Shown here: one piece after another, positions 5,775-13,072 of the stretch
Numbering within the stretch: position 1 is the first letter of the stretch
Layout of the letters: the number at the start of each line of letters is the position of its first letter
IMG/VR virus record: IMGVR_UViG_3300042691_007563
Coordinates: 1 to 23,058 of that record
Origin: a virus
DNA length: 23,058 bases
Strand: one strand, 5' to 3'
The notes under the pieces: model-generated
The model's database searches: none
Seen by the model: the letters and a program-made list of their open reading frames with translations, nothing else
What the model was told of the DNA's origin: nothing
Translations under genes and position numbers: made by a program

Positions 5775-6534
5775 CGGCGTAGGCTCCGAGGAGTTCGTTG
5801 GTCCAGAAGTTGTCGAAGGGGGTGGGCTCGCGGTCGATCATGCCTGGCACGGGCGGCCCGTAGGTGAAGTGGATTCCGTTGATGGGCAGGGGGCGGTGCG
5901 CGCCTTCGGCGGCAAGCCCGGCTTCGGTGGTGGGGCTGTAGTTGGGAACCCAGTGCCACGACTCGGAGAGGTAGCCAATGTCGGAATCGTCCAGCCACTC
6001 GAAGCCGTGGAGGTAACTGCCGGGAGCGGAGTTCACCATCTCAAAGGTGGGCAGCTTCTTGGACTTGAGGTTCCACAGCATGAGGGCCGACCACATCTTG
6101 CGGTGGTAGCGGGACTGGCGCTGGCCGTCCATCTTCACGGTGGTCGTCGGGTTGAAGTTGTGGGGCACGACCATGACCGTCTTGGTGGGATCGGCTTGGC
6201 GCGTCAGCTTGTGGATATCGTCGAGCCACAGCCAGTCGCAGTCGGTGAAGAGTGCCCAATCGGTCACGCCGTCGGACTGTGCGACAATGGGAGTGAGGAA
6301 GCGGGAGTGGGAGAACTGGACGCTGAACGGACGCCCATCTCGTTCGTCGAGGTAGGAGCCGTCTTCGCAGATGCGCCATGGCCGGTCGAAGAATTGGCGG
6401 CGGCGCAGGTCCAGATGTTCGAGGTGCCGGATTGTCAGCGGCTTGCTGGCATAGGCACGGGCCGAGGATTCGGTGACGCGCAGAGCCTCCGGTTCACGGT
6501 GGTCCACGCCGATGTAATAAGCGAAGTTTGTCAT
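5764..6534 (-). CDS. Glycosyltransferase, GT-A fold (DCD motif)
   Basis: 256 residues from ATG 6534. I prefer this to an in-frame ATG at 6570, which lies within the promoter -35 box and adds 12 residues outside the family pattern. MTNFAYYIGVDHREPEAL at the N-terminus, FSVQFSHSRFLTPI (70-83), WALFTDCDWLWLDDI (93-107, D-x-D metal and nucleotide-sugar site), a KMDGQRQSRYHRKMWSALML segment and YLHGFEWLDD match a family of bacterial and phage glycosyltransferases with a nucleotide-diphospho-sugar transferase fold. The C-terminal INGIHFTYGPPVP carries the late His of these enzymes. It is the first gene of a two-gene unit with the three-domain enzyme downstream, overlapping by 11 bases. No ribosome binding site precedes it and the promoter is almost touching the start, which suggests a leaderless message. 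Acceptor and sugar cannot be read from the sequence. Confidence 0.82.
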   Translation of the reverse strand: MTNFAYYIGVDHREPEALRVTESSARAYASKPLTIRHLEHLDLRRRQFFDRPWRICEDGSYLDERDGRPFSVQFSHSRFLTPIVAQSDGVTDWALFTDCDWLWLDDIHKLTRQADPTKTVMVVPHNFNPTTTVKMDGQRQSRYHRKMWSALMLWNLKSKKLPTFEMVNSAPGSYLHGFEWLDDSDIGYLSESWHWVPNYSPTTEAGLAAEGAHRPLPINGIHFTYGPPVPGMIDREPTPFDNFWTNELLGAYADAR

Positions 6535-6560
6535 GGGGCGTAGGATACTATTCCGCCCCA
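6534..6560 (-). promoter_or_regulatory. Perfect 7-bp inverted repeat over promoter spacer and start codon
   Basis: TGGGGCG (plus strand 6534-6540) and CGCCCCA (6554-6560) are perfectly inverted around 13 bases. One arm includes the first base of the glycosyltransferase ATG; the other lies in the promoter spacer. It could be an operator, or an RNA hairpin formed only in read-through transcripts from the upstream structural genes. Confidence 0.4.
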
Positions 6561-6570
6561 CAACTGTCAA
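6542..6570 (-). promoter_or_regulatory. Sigma70-type promoter for the glycosylation genes
   Basis: On the minus strand TTGACA (6570-6565, a perfect -35 box) is followed by a 17-base spacer and TATCCT (6547-6542, 4 of 6 for -10). Transcription would start near 6535, one base before the ATG at 6534, so the message would be leaderless. The promoter fills the 50-base gap behind the 1595-residue gene. The match is by eye only. Confidence 0.6.
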
Positions 6571-6584
6571 CTATTTAGTGAGGC

Positions 6585-9500
6585 TTATTGGTTGCGCCAC
6601 TGAGAACGCTCGATCATTTCCTGTGCGGCAGGTCGAGCGGGAACACGGGTGCCCGGAACAAGAACTTCAGGCGAGCCCCTGCCCAGCAAGTCTTGGCGGG
6701 CGCGGGTGACGATTGCCGGTTCGTTGATACGGACTTGGAACTGGGGCGGCTTGTCTTCTTGTTCGCGTTCGATCTCGGCTTTGCGGGCACGGTACTGGGA
6801 CATGAAGCGTTCGACAGCGGCGTCGTCGCCGGTTCGCTGGGCTTCCATTGCGCGCATGACGTAGCGGGACAGTTCGATGTTGGCGCGTTCGGTTGCGTCG
6901 CGAGTAGCGGTGTTCAGTTCGCGAGCGCGATTGGCGGTGCGCCGAATGTCAGCGAACTCGGGTGGAGAGAAGCCGATGGCTTGACGGGCCGCTGCCGGTA
7001 GGATACCGGATTCATCGGCAGCGCGGACTTGTTCGGGCGTGATGATGCGGCCCTGCCGCTTGGTAAACTGCTCTTGGTCGATTGCAAGCTGGCCGCCCTT
7101 GGCTACGTTGGCGAAGGCGGTAGGCAGCAGCGCGTAGGACAGGCCCCAATAGTCGCCCAGTTGCCAGGCTTGATAGGCGTCCAAGCCCTTCTGGACTAGA
7201 CCGCCGACCGGGCCGAGGGCAGAGAGGACGTCCCATTCGGTGACGCTGCCTTGGGGAAGGGGGTCGATCTTGAGGCGGCTGTTCAGGCTGATGGAACCCC
7301 AAGCGTGAGGGAAGCCGTAGCTGAGGGCGGATGCGAGGAAGTTGTTGCCAAGGGCGTTTTCAAGTTCTTGTTCGTAGTCCACGATGTCATCGAACGCCAG
7401 CTTGAGGACGGCTTCGGTGAGGTCGCGCATGCGTTCTGCGAGAGGGAGGGACCAGACGCCAGCGAGGGCGACTTGAGCGGCAACCATGGCGGCGAACTGG
7501 AGGGCGGCGGCGCGGGCCATGGTGGGGTCGTTCTTGCGAAGGCCCTCGATGGTTTGCTTGGCGCTGCGAGCATACAGTTCCATCAGCTTGAAGACAGGTG
7601 ACATGAACTGCGTCATCATTTCAGCGACCGGGTGGAAGCGTTGGATGAGAGCGCGGTCTTCCTTGGTGGAGCGGAAGTTGGTGTCGCTGGTCACGCCTTC
7701 AGCGTATTCGTAGGCGTTGTTGTAGGTGCGATTGTCGAGGCGGCCCGCGCGTGCCATAACTTCAGGGCGTGCCTTGGCGAGACGGTAGGCCGCGAGGAAG
7801 GCGGTGGCACGGTTGGTTTCGTCAACGGTTGCCAGCATTCGACCGGACAGATCGAGGACCTTGTTGAAGTTATTGGCGAAAGCGGTGGCGTCGCGGTCTG
7901 CGATACCGGCGTTGCGAATATCGGAAGCGGAAATGGTGCTGCGGAGTTCGACGGTCTGGACCGGGTTGAGGCGGCCTTCGCGGAGAGCGCGCTGGAGAGC
8001 GGTGACTTCGTCGGCTTTCAGGGTGCCGCGCTGAATGAGGCGCTTGGTCTGATCCATTTCCTTGCCGAACACGCGGAGCGCATCGAGCGTACCGTAAACG
8101 TCCTTGGCCGCAGATCCGTAGTAGCGGAAGGAAGCCGGGCCACCACCATCGCGCAGCAGGCGGGGCACGAGAACGGTCGGGTTCTGCGTCATCTGAATGG
8201 CGGCGGTACTGATGTTAAAGCCGAGGAACATGAAGAACGCGAGAGCGCGGCCAGTACCGAAGGCTTCAGTGGGGGTGGTGCTGTAGTCTAGGAGGTCGTT
8301 CCAGTACTGACGTTCTTCGCTGTTGTAGCCGTCGAGTGAACGGTTGAAGTCGTCTTGGACGGTGCGGCGAGCCTGGACTTTGGACGCGGCAATGAAGTAC
8401 TTGGGCAGGGTGTCACGGATATAGTCGGTTGCGTTTTGCGGGGTGACGGCCCGGAGCAGGTCGTTGTTCGGGCGGAAGATGCGATCCATCTGCGCCTTGT
8501 CGATTTCCTTCGACATGCGAGCGATGATCTGCTTGGCTTCCTTGCCGCTGACCTTGCTGAGTTCTTGGAGGTACTGGGCGATGAAGTCCCCGTCGCGGCG
8601 CAGATCGGCGGCACGGGAATCGTTCTCGGCTTCGACGCCACGCTGCATGACACGGAAGCGGGAGGTGTCGGGGAACTCTTCGCGGAGTGCGCGGATGGCG
8701 TCGGCTTCCGGGTCGCGCTGAATGCCCAGCTTTTGGCGGGCCTTGCGGACGCCGCGCACCGGATCGAAGAAGTAGATGCGAACCAGCCTTTCTTTGCCGC
8801 CCGGCTGACGTTCGTAGGCTGCGGCGAAGTGCGTGCCCGTTGAGATTTGCGGGAAGAAGAGGGGATCGCGCCTAGCATTCAGGCGACGGACTTCGCGGGC
8901 ACCATCTTCGGAAGCGGCGCGCAGTTCGGCATCTGACATCTGGGTGACGAGACGGTCGCCCTTGGTGCGCTGGAAGGCTTCGAGGCGTGCACGGTCTTGG
9001 GGCGTCGTGGCGTTGGCCGGATTGAAGAAGCGGGTCGTGTATGCGTCAATGTAGTAATCGAGCATACGTTGGCCAGCTTGCAGTAGTCCGTCCATAGCAG
9101 CGTTTTCTTCTGCTGTAAAGGCGTTGCGGTCGGGTGCTTGCTTGCGACTACGCGCTTCTTGCAGGGCTAGTGCGATGCGTGCCTGCGAAGCGGCAGGCAG
9201 TGCGAGGGCAGGCTCGAAGAGTTGGGTGGCCTCGTTGAGGGCGGCGTGGTTGCGGACATACAGCCGGTCCATCTGGTCCGCAGTAGCCCGGTAGCGGGGC
9301 TGCTTGCCGAAGGTGGCGATAGGCGAAGCGAACCACTTGCCGAAGAAACCGCCACGGAAACCGTCTTCAATCTGCTTGTCGAGGATGCGGCGCTGCTTCT
9401 GAATGCCTTCGTTCTCTGGCGTCGAGAAGACAGCCTCTTCAACGGTGTTGGTGGGAGCGCCCGCTCCCGTGCCGGGACTGGCTGCGGCAGTAGCTTCCGC

Positions 9501-11372
9501 CAGCGGCACCGCTTCCGGTGCGGGAGGAACAGTTGCGCCGGGCGCAGCCGCTTGCGGGGCAGGAACGGTCTGGCTAAATGCAGCCGACGACGGAACCGCC
9601 GCAGGGGGCTGGGCCGGGGCGGCAGCAGCAGGAGCAGTAGGAGCAGCGGTAGGTGCAGCGGCGGCAGCAGCAGCAGGCGCAACAGGAGCGGCAGGTGCAG
9701 ACAAGGCCGGTGCTGGGGCCGGTGCTTCTACGGTAGGGGCAGGCTGGGCGGCAGGGGCGGCGGCAGGGGCTTGCGGGGCAGGCGGTGCTGGCGCAGCTTG
9801 CGGGATCGCCGCCCCTTCGGTGGCCGGGGGAACGGGGCCGGTTGTAGGGGCAGCGGCTTCTGGCGCGGGTGTCGGCGTGGGTGTAGGTTGCGCCGGGGCA
9901 GGGGTGCCGTAGTTGACTGCATACTTGGTCGGGCTCTCCTTCCTAATGACGCCGGTAGAGGCAAGAGCTTCGAGTTGGTTAGCGACGGCTTTGACTTCTG
10001 CCTTGGTGACACGGGCAGGATCAATGTCGCGGGAGGCGAGGGCCGCCTTGGCAACGGCAGTAGGGGAGAAGGCGTTGAGATTCAGGTCGCCCCGGTTTGC
10101 AGCCTCGGCTAGATTGCTGACCGCGTCGGAGACGTTGGGCTGGTTGGTGTCGGGGATACGCGGGAAGAACTCGGTGAGGGCCTGCTGGCGGGTCTGCTGG
10201 ACAGACTGCTCCCAGTTGGATATGCGCGCAGCGTTCACGAAACCAATGGCTGCTTCGGGCGTGGCGAGCGTGGCGGGCGGAGTGAACTGCGGGTTTTCGG
10301 CAAGGAAGGCGTCGGCTTCCTCGCGGGTCGTGAAGGCTTCGGGCCGGTCGGGAATGGCAAAGGGTGCTGGCCGGGCGGGCGCAGGAGCTTCGGGTGTCGG
10401 AGTGGCGGCAGCGGGAGCGGGAGCGGCTTCGGGAATGGCGGGCGCAGCTTCGGGGGCAGGACGTTCGCCAAAGGCACCGCGCAGCGCACCGCCCGTTACG
10501 CCGCCAGCAGCCGCGCCGCCAAGGGCAGCCTCAAGATATTCACGGCCAGCGCCACCTTCCCGTGTGAAGACAGGGAGGCCAGCCTGTTGACGTTCGAGGG
10601 CGGTCTGGGCAAGTTCGACGGGGGCTTCGATGCCCGCGCCAACAGCAGCACCAGTTGCGACACGCCGGGCAAGACCTTGGCCAGCGGCTTGGGCGGCTTC
10701 GGTAGCGGGACGGCGGAAGACGCGGGCTGCACCGAGAGAGGCAATGTCAGCAACGCTTTCGAGGGGAGCTTGGATGGCGGCAGCGCGGGCAGCAGCACCG
10801 GGGCTGGTGATGTCGCCGCTCTCTTGGATCTGGCGCTCGATGTTAGTGCCGAAGAGTAGCGGGAAGGCAGCGGCAGTGCCGCCGATAATACCGCCGCCAA
10901 TGATACCGGGCAGGCCGAGGGGTGTGCCCAACTTTGCTCCCGTTAGTGCGCCGCCTAGGCCAGCAGCGGTAGCGGGGAGGGAACCGGCGACCGCTTCGGT
11001 GGTTGCGCGGGCAGCACTGCCAACGCCGGTAACGTCGGTGAAGGCTTGGCGCAGTTCGGAGGGGAAAGCGGTTTCAGCTTGGAGTTGTTGCTCGACGCGG
11101 CCCTCACGACCGAACCGTTCTAGGTTGGGGGAGCCGACCGCACGACCAAGCCCTTCGGCTGCTGAATATAGGCTGCTTTGGAATTGGTCGATGCCTGCGC
11201 TGGCACCTTGACGAAGGGAGGTGCCAAGGCCAAGTTGGGTGCGCCGCCAAGCGTCGAACTCTTCGGGACGGTTCTGCTGGAACCAACGGCGACCAGCCTG
11301 GGCGGCAACGCGAGGATCGTCAGTGCCCTCTACGTCAACGAAGGTGTTGTCGTTGAGTTGGACGCGGATCAT
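6585..11372 (-). CDS. Very large internal/ejection-type virion protein (large polyvalent protein-like)
   Basis: 1595 residues from ATG 11372, overlapping the upstream stop by four bases (ATGA). Residues 1-300 are Ala/Gly-rich with long hydrophobic stretches (134-175, 231-250, 281-300), as in podophage proteins injected into the cell envelope with the DNA. Residues 303-340 are Pro/Ala-rich. About 435-488 (FSPTAVAKAALASRDI to KYAVNY) could be a small winged-helix. Residues 490-640 are an almost pure Pro/Ala/Thr linker. Residues 650-1595 are a helical region with ETNRATAFLAAYRLAK (1185-1200) and RFHPVAEMMTQFMSPVFKLM (1245-1264), resembling the C-terminal regions of phage large polyvalent (PLxRFG/LPD38-type) proteins, then a hydrophobic segment (1286-1310). 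No lysozyme or transglycosylase motif was seen. The last structural gene position matches T7 gp16-like proteins. Ejection is inferred. Confidence 0.72.
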   Translation of the reverse strand: MIRVQLNDNTFVDVEGTDDPRVAAQAGRRWFQQNRPEEFDAWRRTQLGLGTSLRQGASAGIDQFQSSLYSAAEGLGRAVGSPNLERFGREGRVEQQLQAETAFPSELRQAFTDVTGVGSAARATTEAVAGSLPATAAGLGGALTGAKLGTPLGLPGIIGGGIIGGTAAAFPLLFGTNIERQIQESGDITSPGAAARAAAIQAPLESVADIASLGAARVFRRPATEAAQAAGQGLARRVATGAAVGAGIEAPVELAQTALERQQAGLPVFTREGGAGREYLEAALGGAAAGGVTGGALRGAFGERPAPEAAPAIPEAAPAPAAATPTPEAPAPARPAPFAIPDRPEAFTTREEADAFLAENPQFTPPATLATPEAAIGFVNAARISNWEQSVQQTRQQALTEFFPRIPDTNQPNVSDAVSNLAEAANRGDLNLNAFSPTAVAKAALASRDIDPARVTKAEVKAVANQLEALASTGVIRKESPTKYAVNYGTPAPAQPTPTPTPAPEAAAPTTGPVPPATEGAAIPQAAPAPPAPQAPAAAPAAQPAPTVEAPAPAPALSAPAAPVAPAAAAAAAPTAAPTAPAAAAPAQPPAAVPSSAAFSQTVPAPQAAAPGATVPPAPEAVPLAEATAAASPGTGAGAPTNTVEEAVFSTPENEGIQKQRRILDKQIEDGFRGGFFGKWFASPIATFGKQPRYRATADQMDRLYVRNHAALNEATQLFEPALALPAASQARIALALQEARSRKQAPDRNAFTAEENAAMDGLLQAGQRMLDYYIDAYTTRFFNPANATTPQDRARLEAFQRTKGDRLVTQMSDAELRAASEDGAREVRRLNARRDPLFFPQISTGTHFAAAYERQPGGKERLVRIYFFDPVRGVRKARQKLGIQRDPEADAIRALREEFPDTSRFRVMQRGVEAENDSRAADLRRDGDFIAQYLQELSKVSGKEAKQIIARMSKEIDKAQMDRIFRPNNDLLRAVTPQNATDYIRDTLPKYFIAASKVQARRTVQDDFNRSLDGYNSEERQYWNDLLDYSTTPTEAFGTGRALAFFMFLGFNISTAAIQMTQNPTVLVPRLLRDGGGPASFRYYGSAAKDVYGTLDALRVFGKEMDQTKRLIQRGTLKADEVTALQRALREGRLNPVQTVELRSTISASDIRNAGIADRDATAFANNFNKVLDLSGRMLATVDETNRATAFLAAYRLAKARPEVMARAGRLDNRTYNNAYEYAEGVTSDTNFRSTKEDRALIQRFHPVAEMMTQFMSPVFKLMELYARSAKQTIEGLRKNDPTMARAAALQFAAMVAAQVALAGVWSLPLAERMRDLTEAVLKLAFDDIVDYEQELENALGNNFLASALSYGFPHAWGSISLNSRLKIDPLPQGSVTEWDVLSALGPVGGLVQKGLDAYQAWQLGDYWGLSYALLPTAFANVAKGGQLAIDQEQFTKRQGRIITPEQVRAADESGILPAAARQAIGFSPPEFADIRRTANRARELNTATRDATERANIELSRYVMRAMEAQRTGDDAAVERFMSQYRARKAEIEREQEDKPPQFQVRINEPAIVTRARQDLLGRGSPEVLVPGTRVPARPAAQEMIERSQWRNQ

Positions 11373-12115
11373 CGAATAGGGTTGCCTCGTGCATCAATGC
11401 GGGCGGCAGGCGCGGGAGGGGCGGTTACGTCGACGGCGCTGGGAGTGGGGGCTCCGCCCGATTGGATTTGCGCGGCACCCTCCAAGATTTGACGGACGCG
11501 GTTATCGCGGAACTCATTGCGGCGGCGTTCGCGTTCGGCGGCCTGCGCGGCACTCTCAGGCATACCGGATGCCGGATTGGGAAACCGCTGGCGAGCTTCC
11601 GCGTCGGCTTGGCTGACGATTTGTGCGTAGCGTTCGGGCGTGATCTGGCCGCGAGGACCGCCCGCGCCAGCACCGCGACCGCCCTGCCTGTAGTATTCTG
11701 CGAGGGCACGGGCCTGCTCGGCTTGTGCGGCGCGGTAAGGCGCATTAGCCTCAAGTTCTTGGCGGCGCAGGGCGAGTTCTTCGCGGCGACGTTGTTCTTC
11801 AATGTCGAGAGCGCGTTGTTGGCGTTCGGTTTCTGCGAGTTGGCGGAGGCGGTCGGTGCGGGAGCGTTCACCTTCGGCTTGCGCGCGAGTGCCTGCGGCG
11901 AGGTTCGTGAAGAAGTTGGGGCTGCCGGATGCGAGCATACCAGCGCCAAACTCCCGCATGCGGGTCAGGTTCTCGCCTTCCAGTTCACGGGCTGACCGCT
12001 CGCGGAGCATGTCAAGGAGCGAGCGCGGCTGCGCCTGTCCGGAAGGAGCAGGAGGGCCATACACTTGCTGGTCGCTAAAGTTGGGGTCCAGATAAATGTC
12101 GCGCGGATTTACCAT
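11369..12115 (-). CDS. Coiled-coil protein, candidate internal virion protein
   Basis: 248 residues from ATG 12115, with AGGA eight bases upstream. The N-terminal 60 residues include LLDMLRERSARELEGENLTR. FGAGMLASGSPNFFTNLAAG (56-75) is a small hydrophobic Gly/Ala segment like those at the start of podophage inner-core proteins. Residues 76-142 form a long charged helix (Arg/Glu/Gln/Ala), almost certainly a coiled coil. After a Gly-rich hinge comes a second charged helical stretch and a Pro/Ala tail. No catalytic motif is present. It overlaps the 1595-residue gene by four bases and sits between two other candidate internal proteins, so a T7 gp14/gp15-like ejection role is a reasonable guess from position. 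Confidence 0.65.
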   Translation of the reverse strand: MVNPRDIYLDPNFSDQQVYGPPAPSGQAQPRSLLDMLRERSARELEGENLTRMREFGAGMLASGSPNFFTNLAAGTRAQAEGERSRTDRLRQLAETERQQRALDIEEQRRREELALRRQELEANAPYRAAQAEQARALAEYYRQGGRGAGAGGPRGQITPERYAQIVSQADAEARQRFPNPASGMPESAAQAAERERRRNEFRDNRVRQILEGAAQIQSGGAPTPSAVDVTAPPAPAARIDARGNPIR

Positions 12116-12124
12116 GTGCTATTC

Positions 12125-13072
12125 CTAGAACAAGCCACGGAGAAAATCAACACCAGTTCTTACGTTGGAGATAAGCCCTGGTAGTTGGGTAGCCCCGCCG
12201 ATAATAGTGCTGAGAGGATTGGCGCCGGGCGTTGTCGTAGATTGAGAACTGCCGATGCCCAAGTTGGAGGGGCCGAGGCCCAAAGAGCCGCGCAGAACTT
12301 CGATGCCGCGCGTCGGGTAGTCGCGTTCTTCCTCGAAGGCCTGGCGGAGGACGTCGAGATTGCGCTGATTGAGGCCCTGTTGCATACCGCCGATCTGGAG
12401 AAGCGGATTGACTTCCGTGCCGAAGCGGGCAGCGGTCTGGTTGAGGCCTGTGCCCAGTTGGCCGAGGGCCGTCGAGTAGAGTTCAGGGATGCGCTGCTGA
12501 TCGGCGCGGAACTGAGTGAGGGCGTTGTTGTAGGCGGCAGCCTGTTGTCGGGCAGTCTCTTCGCCGATGTTACGCTGGGTCGAACGCTCCAGTTCGGACT
12601 CGGAGATAGCCTGACGGGAGCCGCCGAAAGAGCCGGTGCGGGCCGACTGCTGACCGAGGCGAAGACGTTCACGGGCAGCCCGTTCCTCGATTTCGCGGAT
12701 AGCAGGGTCGAGGACCGCCTGTGTGTAAGGCGACATGTACTCTTGGATGTTGACGTCAGGCAGCCGCTGTGCCATCCCGGTCGTGGCGGCAATGCCCTGC
12801 TGAGTTAGCTCGGGGGTCAGGGCGCCAAGGGCACCGGACTGCTGGGCAAGCTGCCGCGTCGTACCGAAACCGGCGAGTTGGTCGGGCGTGAAGCCAGCGA
12901 CACGCGGCTGGTTGTAGAGAGGGAAGGGTTCGTTGGCGAACGCGCGGGCGCGCTCCATCAAATCCTTGCGCGCAGCCTCAACATCAGGCGGAACCTGCGG
13001 AGTAGTGGCTTGCGTATTAGTTTGCCTGCCGGTGCCAAAGATGCTGTTTACGGCATCGCTAAGAATGCTCAT
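12125..13072 (-). CDS. Helical structural protein, candidate internal/ejection protein
   Basis: 315 residues from ATG 13072, which overlaps the preceding TGA. The centre, [20 protein letters not shown] followed by [20 protein letters not shown] (about 111-153), is a strongly conserved pattern I associate with structural proteins of environmental podophages: a YxxPY motif, then an Ala/Arg helix and a GSFGGSRQA turn. The rest is Gln/Ala-rich helix (160-250). The C-terminus is Gly/Ser-rich (262-300) and hydrophobic at the end ([16 protein letters not shown]). No enzyme motif or signal peptide is visible. Gene order (1118-residue protein, this, coiled coil, 1595-residue protein) suggests an ejection complex component, but direct evidence is absent. 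Confidence 0.65.
   Translation of the reverse strand: MSILSDAVNSIFGTGRQTNTQATTPQVPPDVEAARKDLMERARAFANEPFPLYNQPRVAGFTPDQLAGFGTTRQLAQQSGALGALTPELTQQGIAATTGMAQRLPDVNIQEYMSPYTQAVLDPAIREIEERAARERLRLGQQSARTGSFGGSRQAISESELERSTQRNIGEETARQQAAAYNNALTQFRADQQRIPELYSTALGQLGTGLNQTAARFGTEVNPLLQIGGMQQGLNQRNLDVLRQAFEEERDYPTRGIEVLRGSLGLGPSNLGIGSSQSTTTPGANPLSTIIGGATQLPGLISNVRTGVDFLRGLF

Noticed and set aside
5620-6543. 307-codon open frame on the plus strand opposite the glycosyltransferase
   Set aside because: It is antisense to two well-supported enzymes, has no start signal, and its translation shows no family pattern; long antisense frames are expected in GC-rich coding DNA.
6535-6570. Longer start (ATG 6570) for the glycosyltransferase
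   Set aside because: The extra 12 residues fall outside the family pattern and the ATG lies at the -35 box of the predicted promoter.
9400-9910. A transmembrane or pseudogene reading of the Pro/Ala stretch
   Set aside because: The frame is open throughout, and the composition is Pro/Ala/Thr-rich and flexible, as expected for a linker and not a decayed gene.
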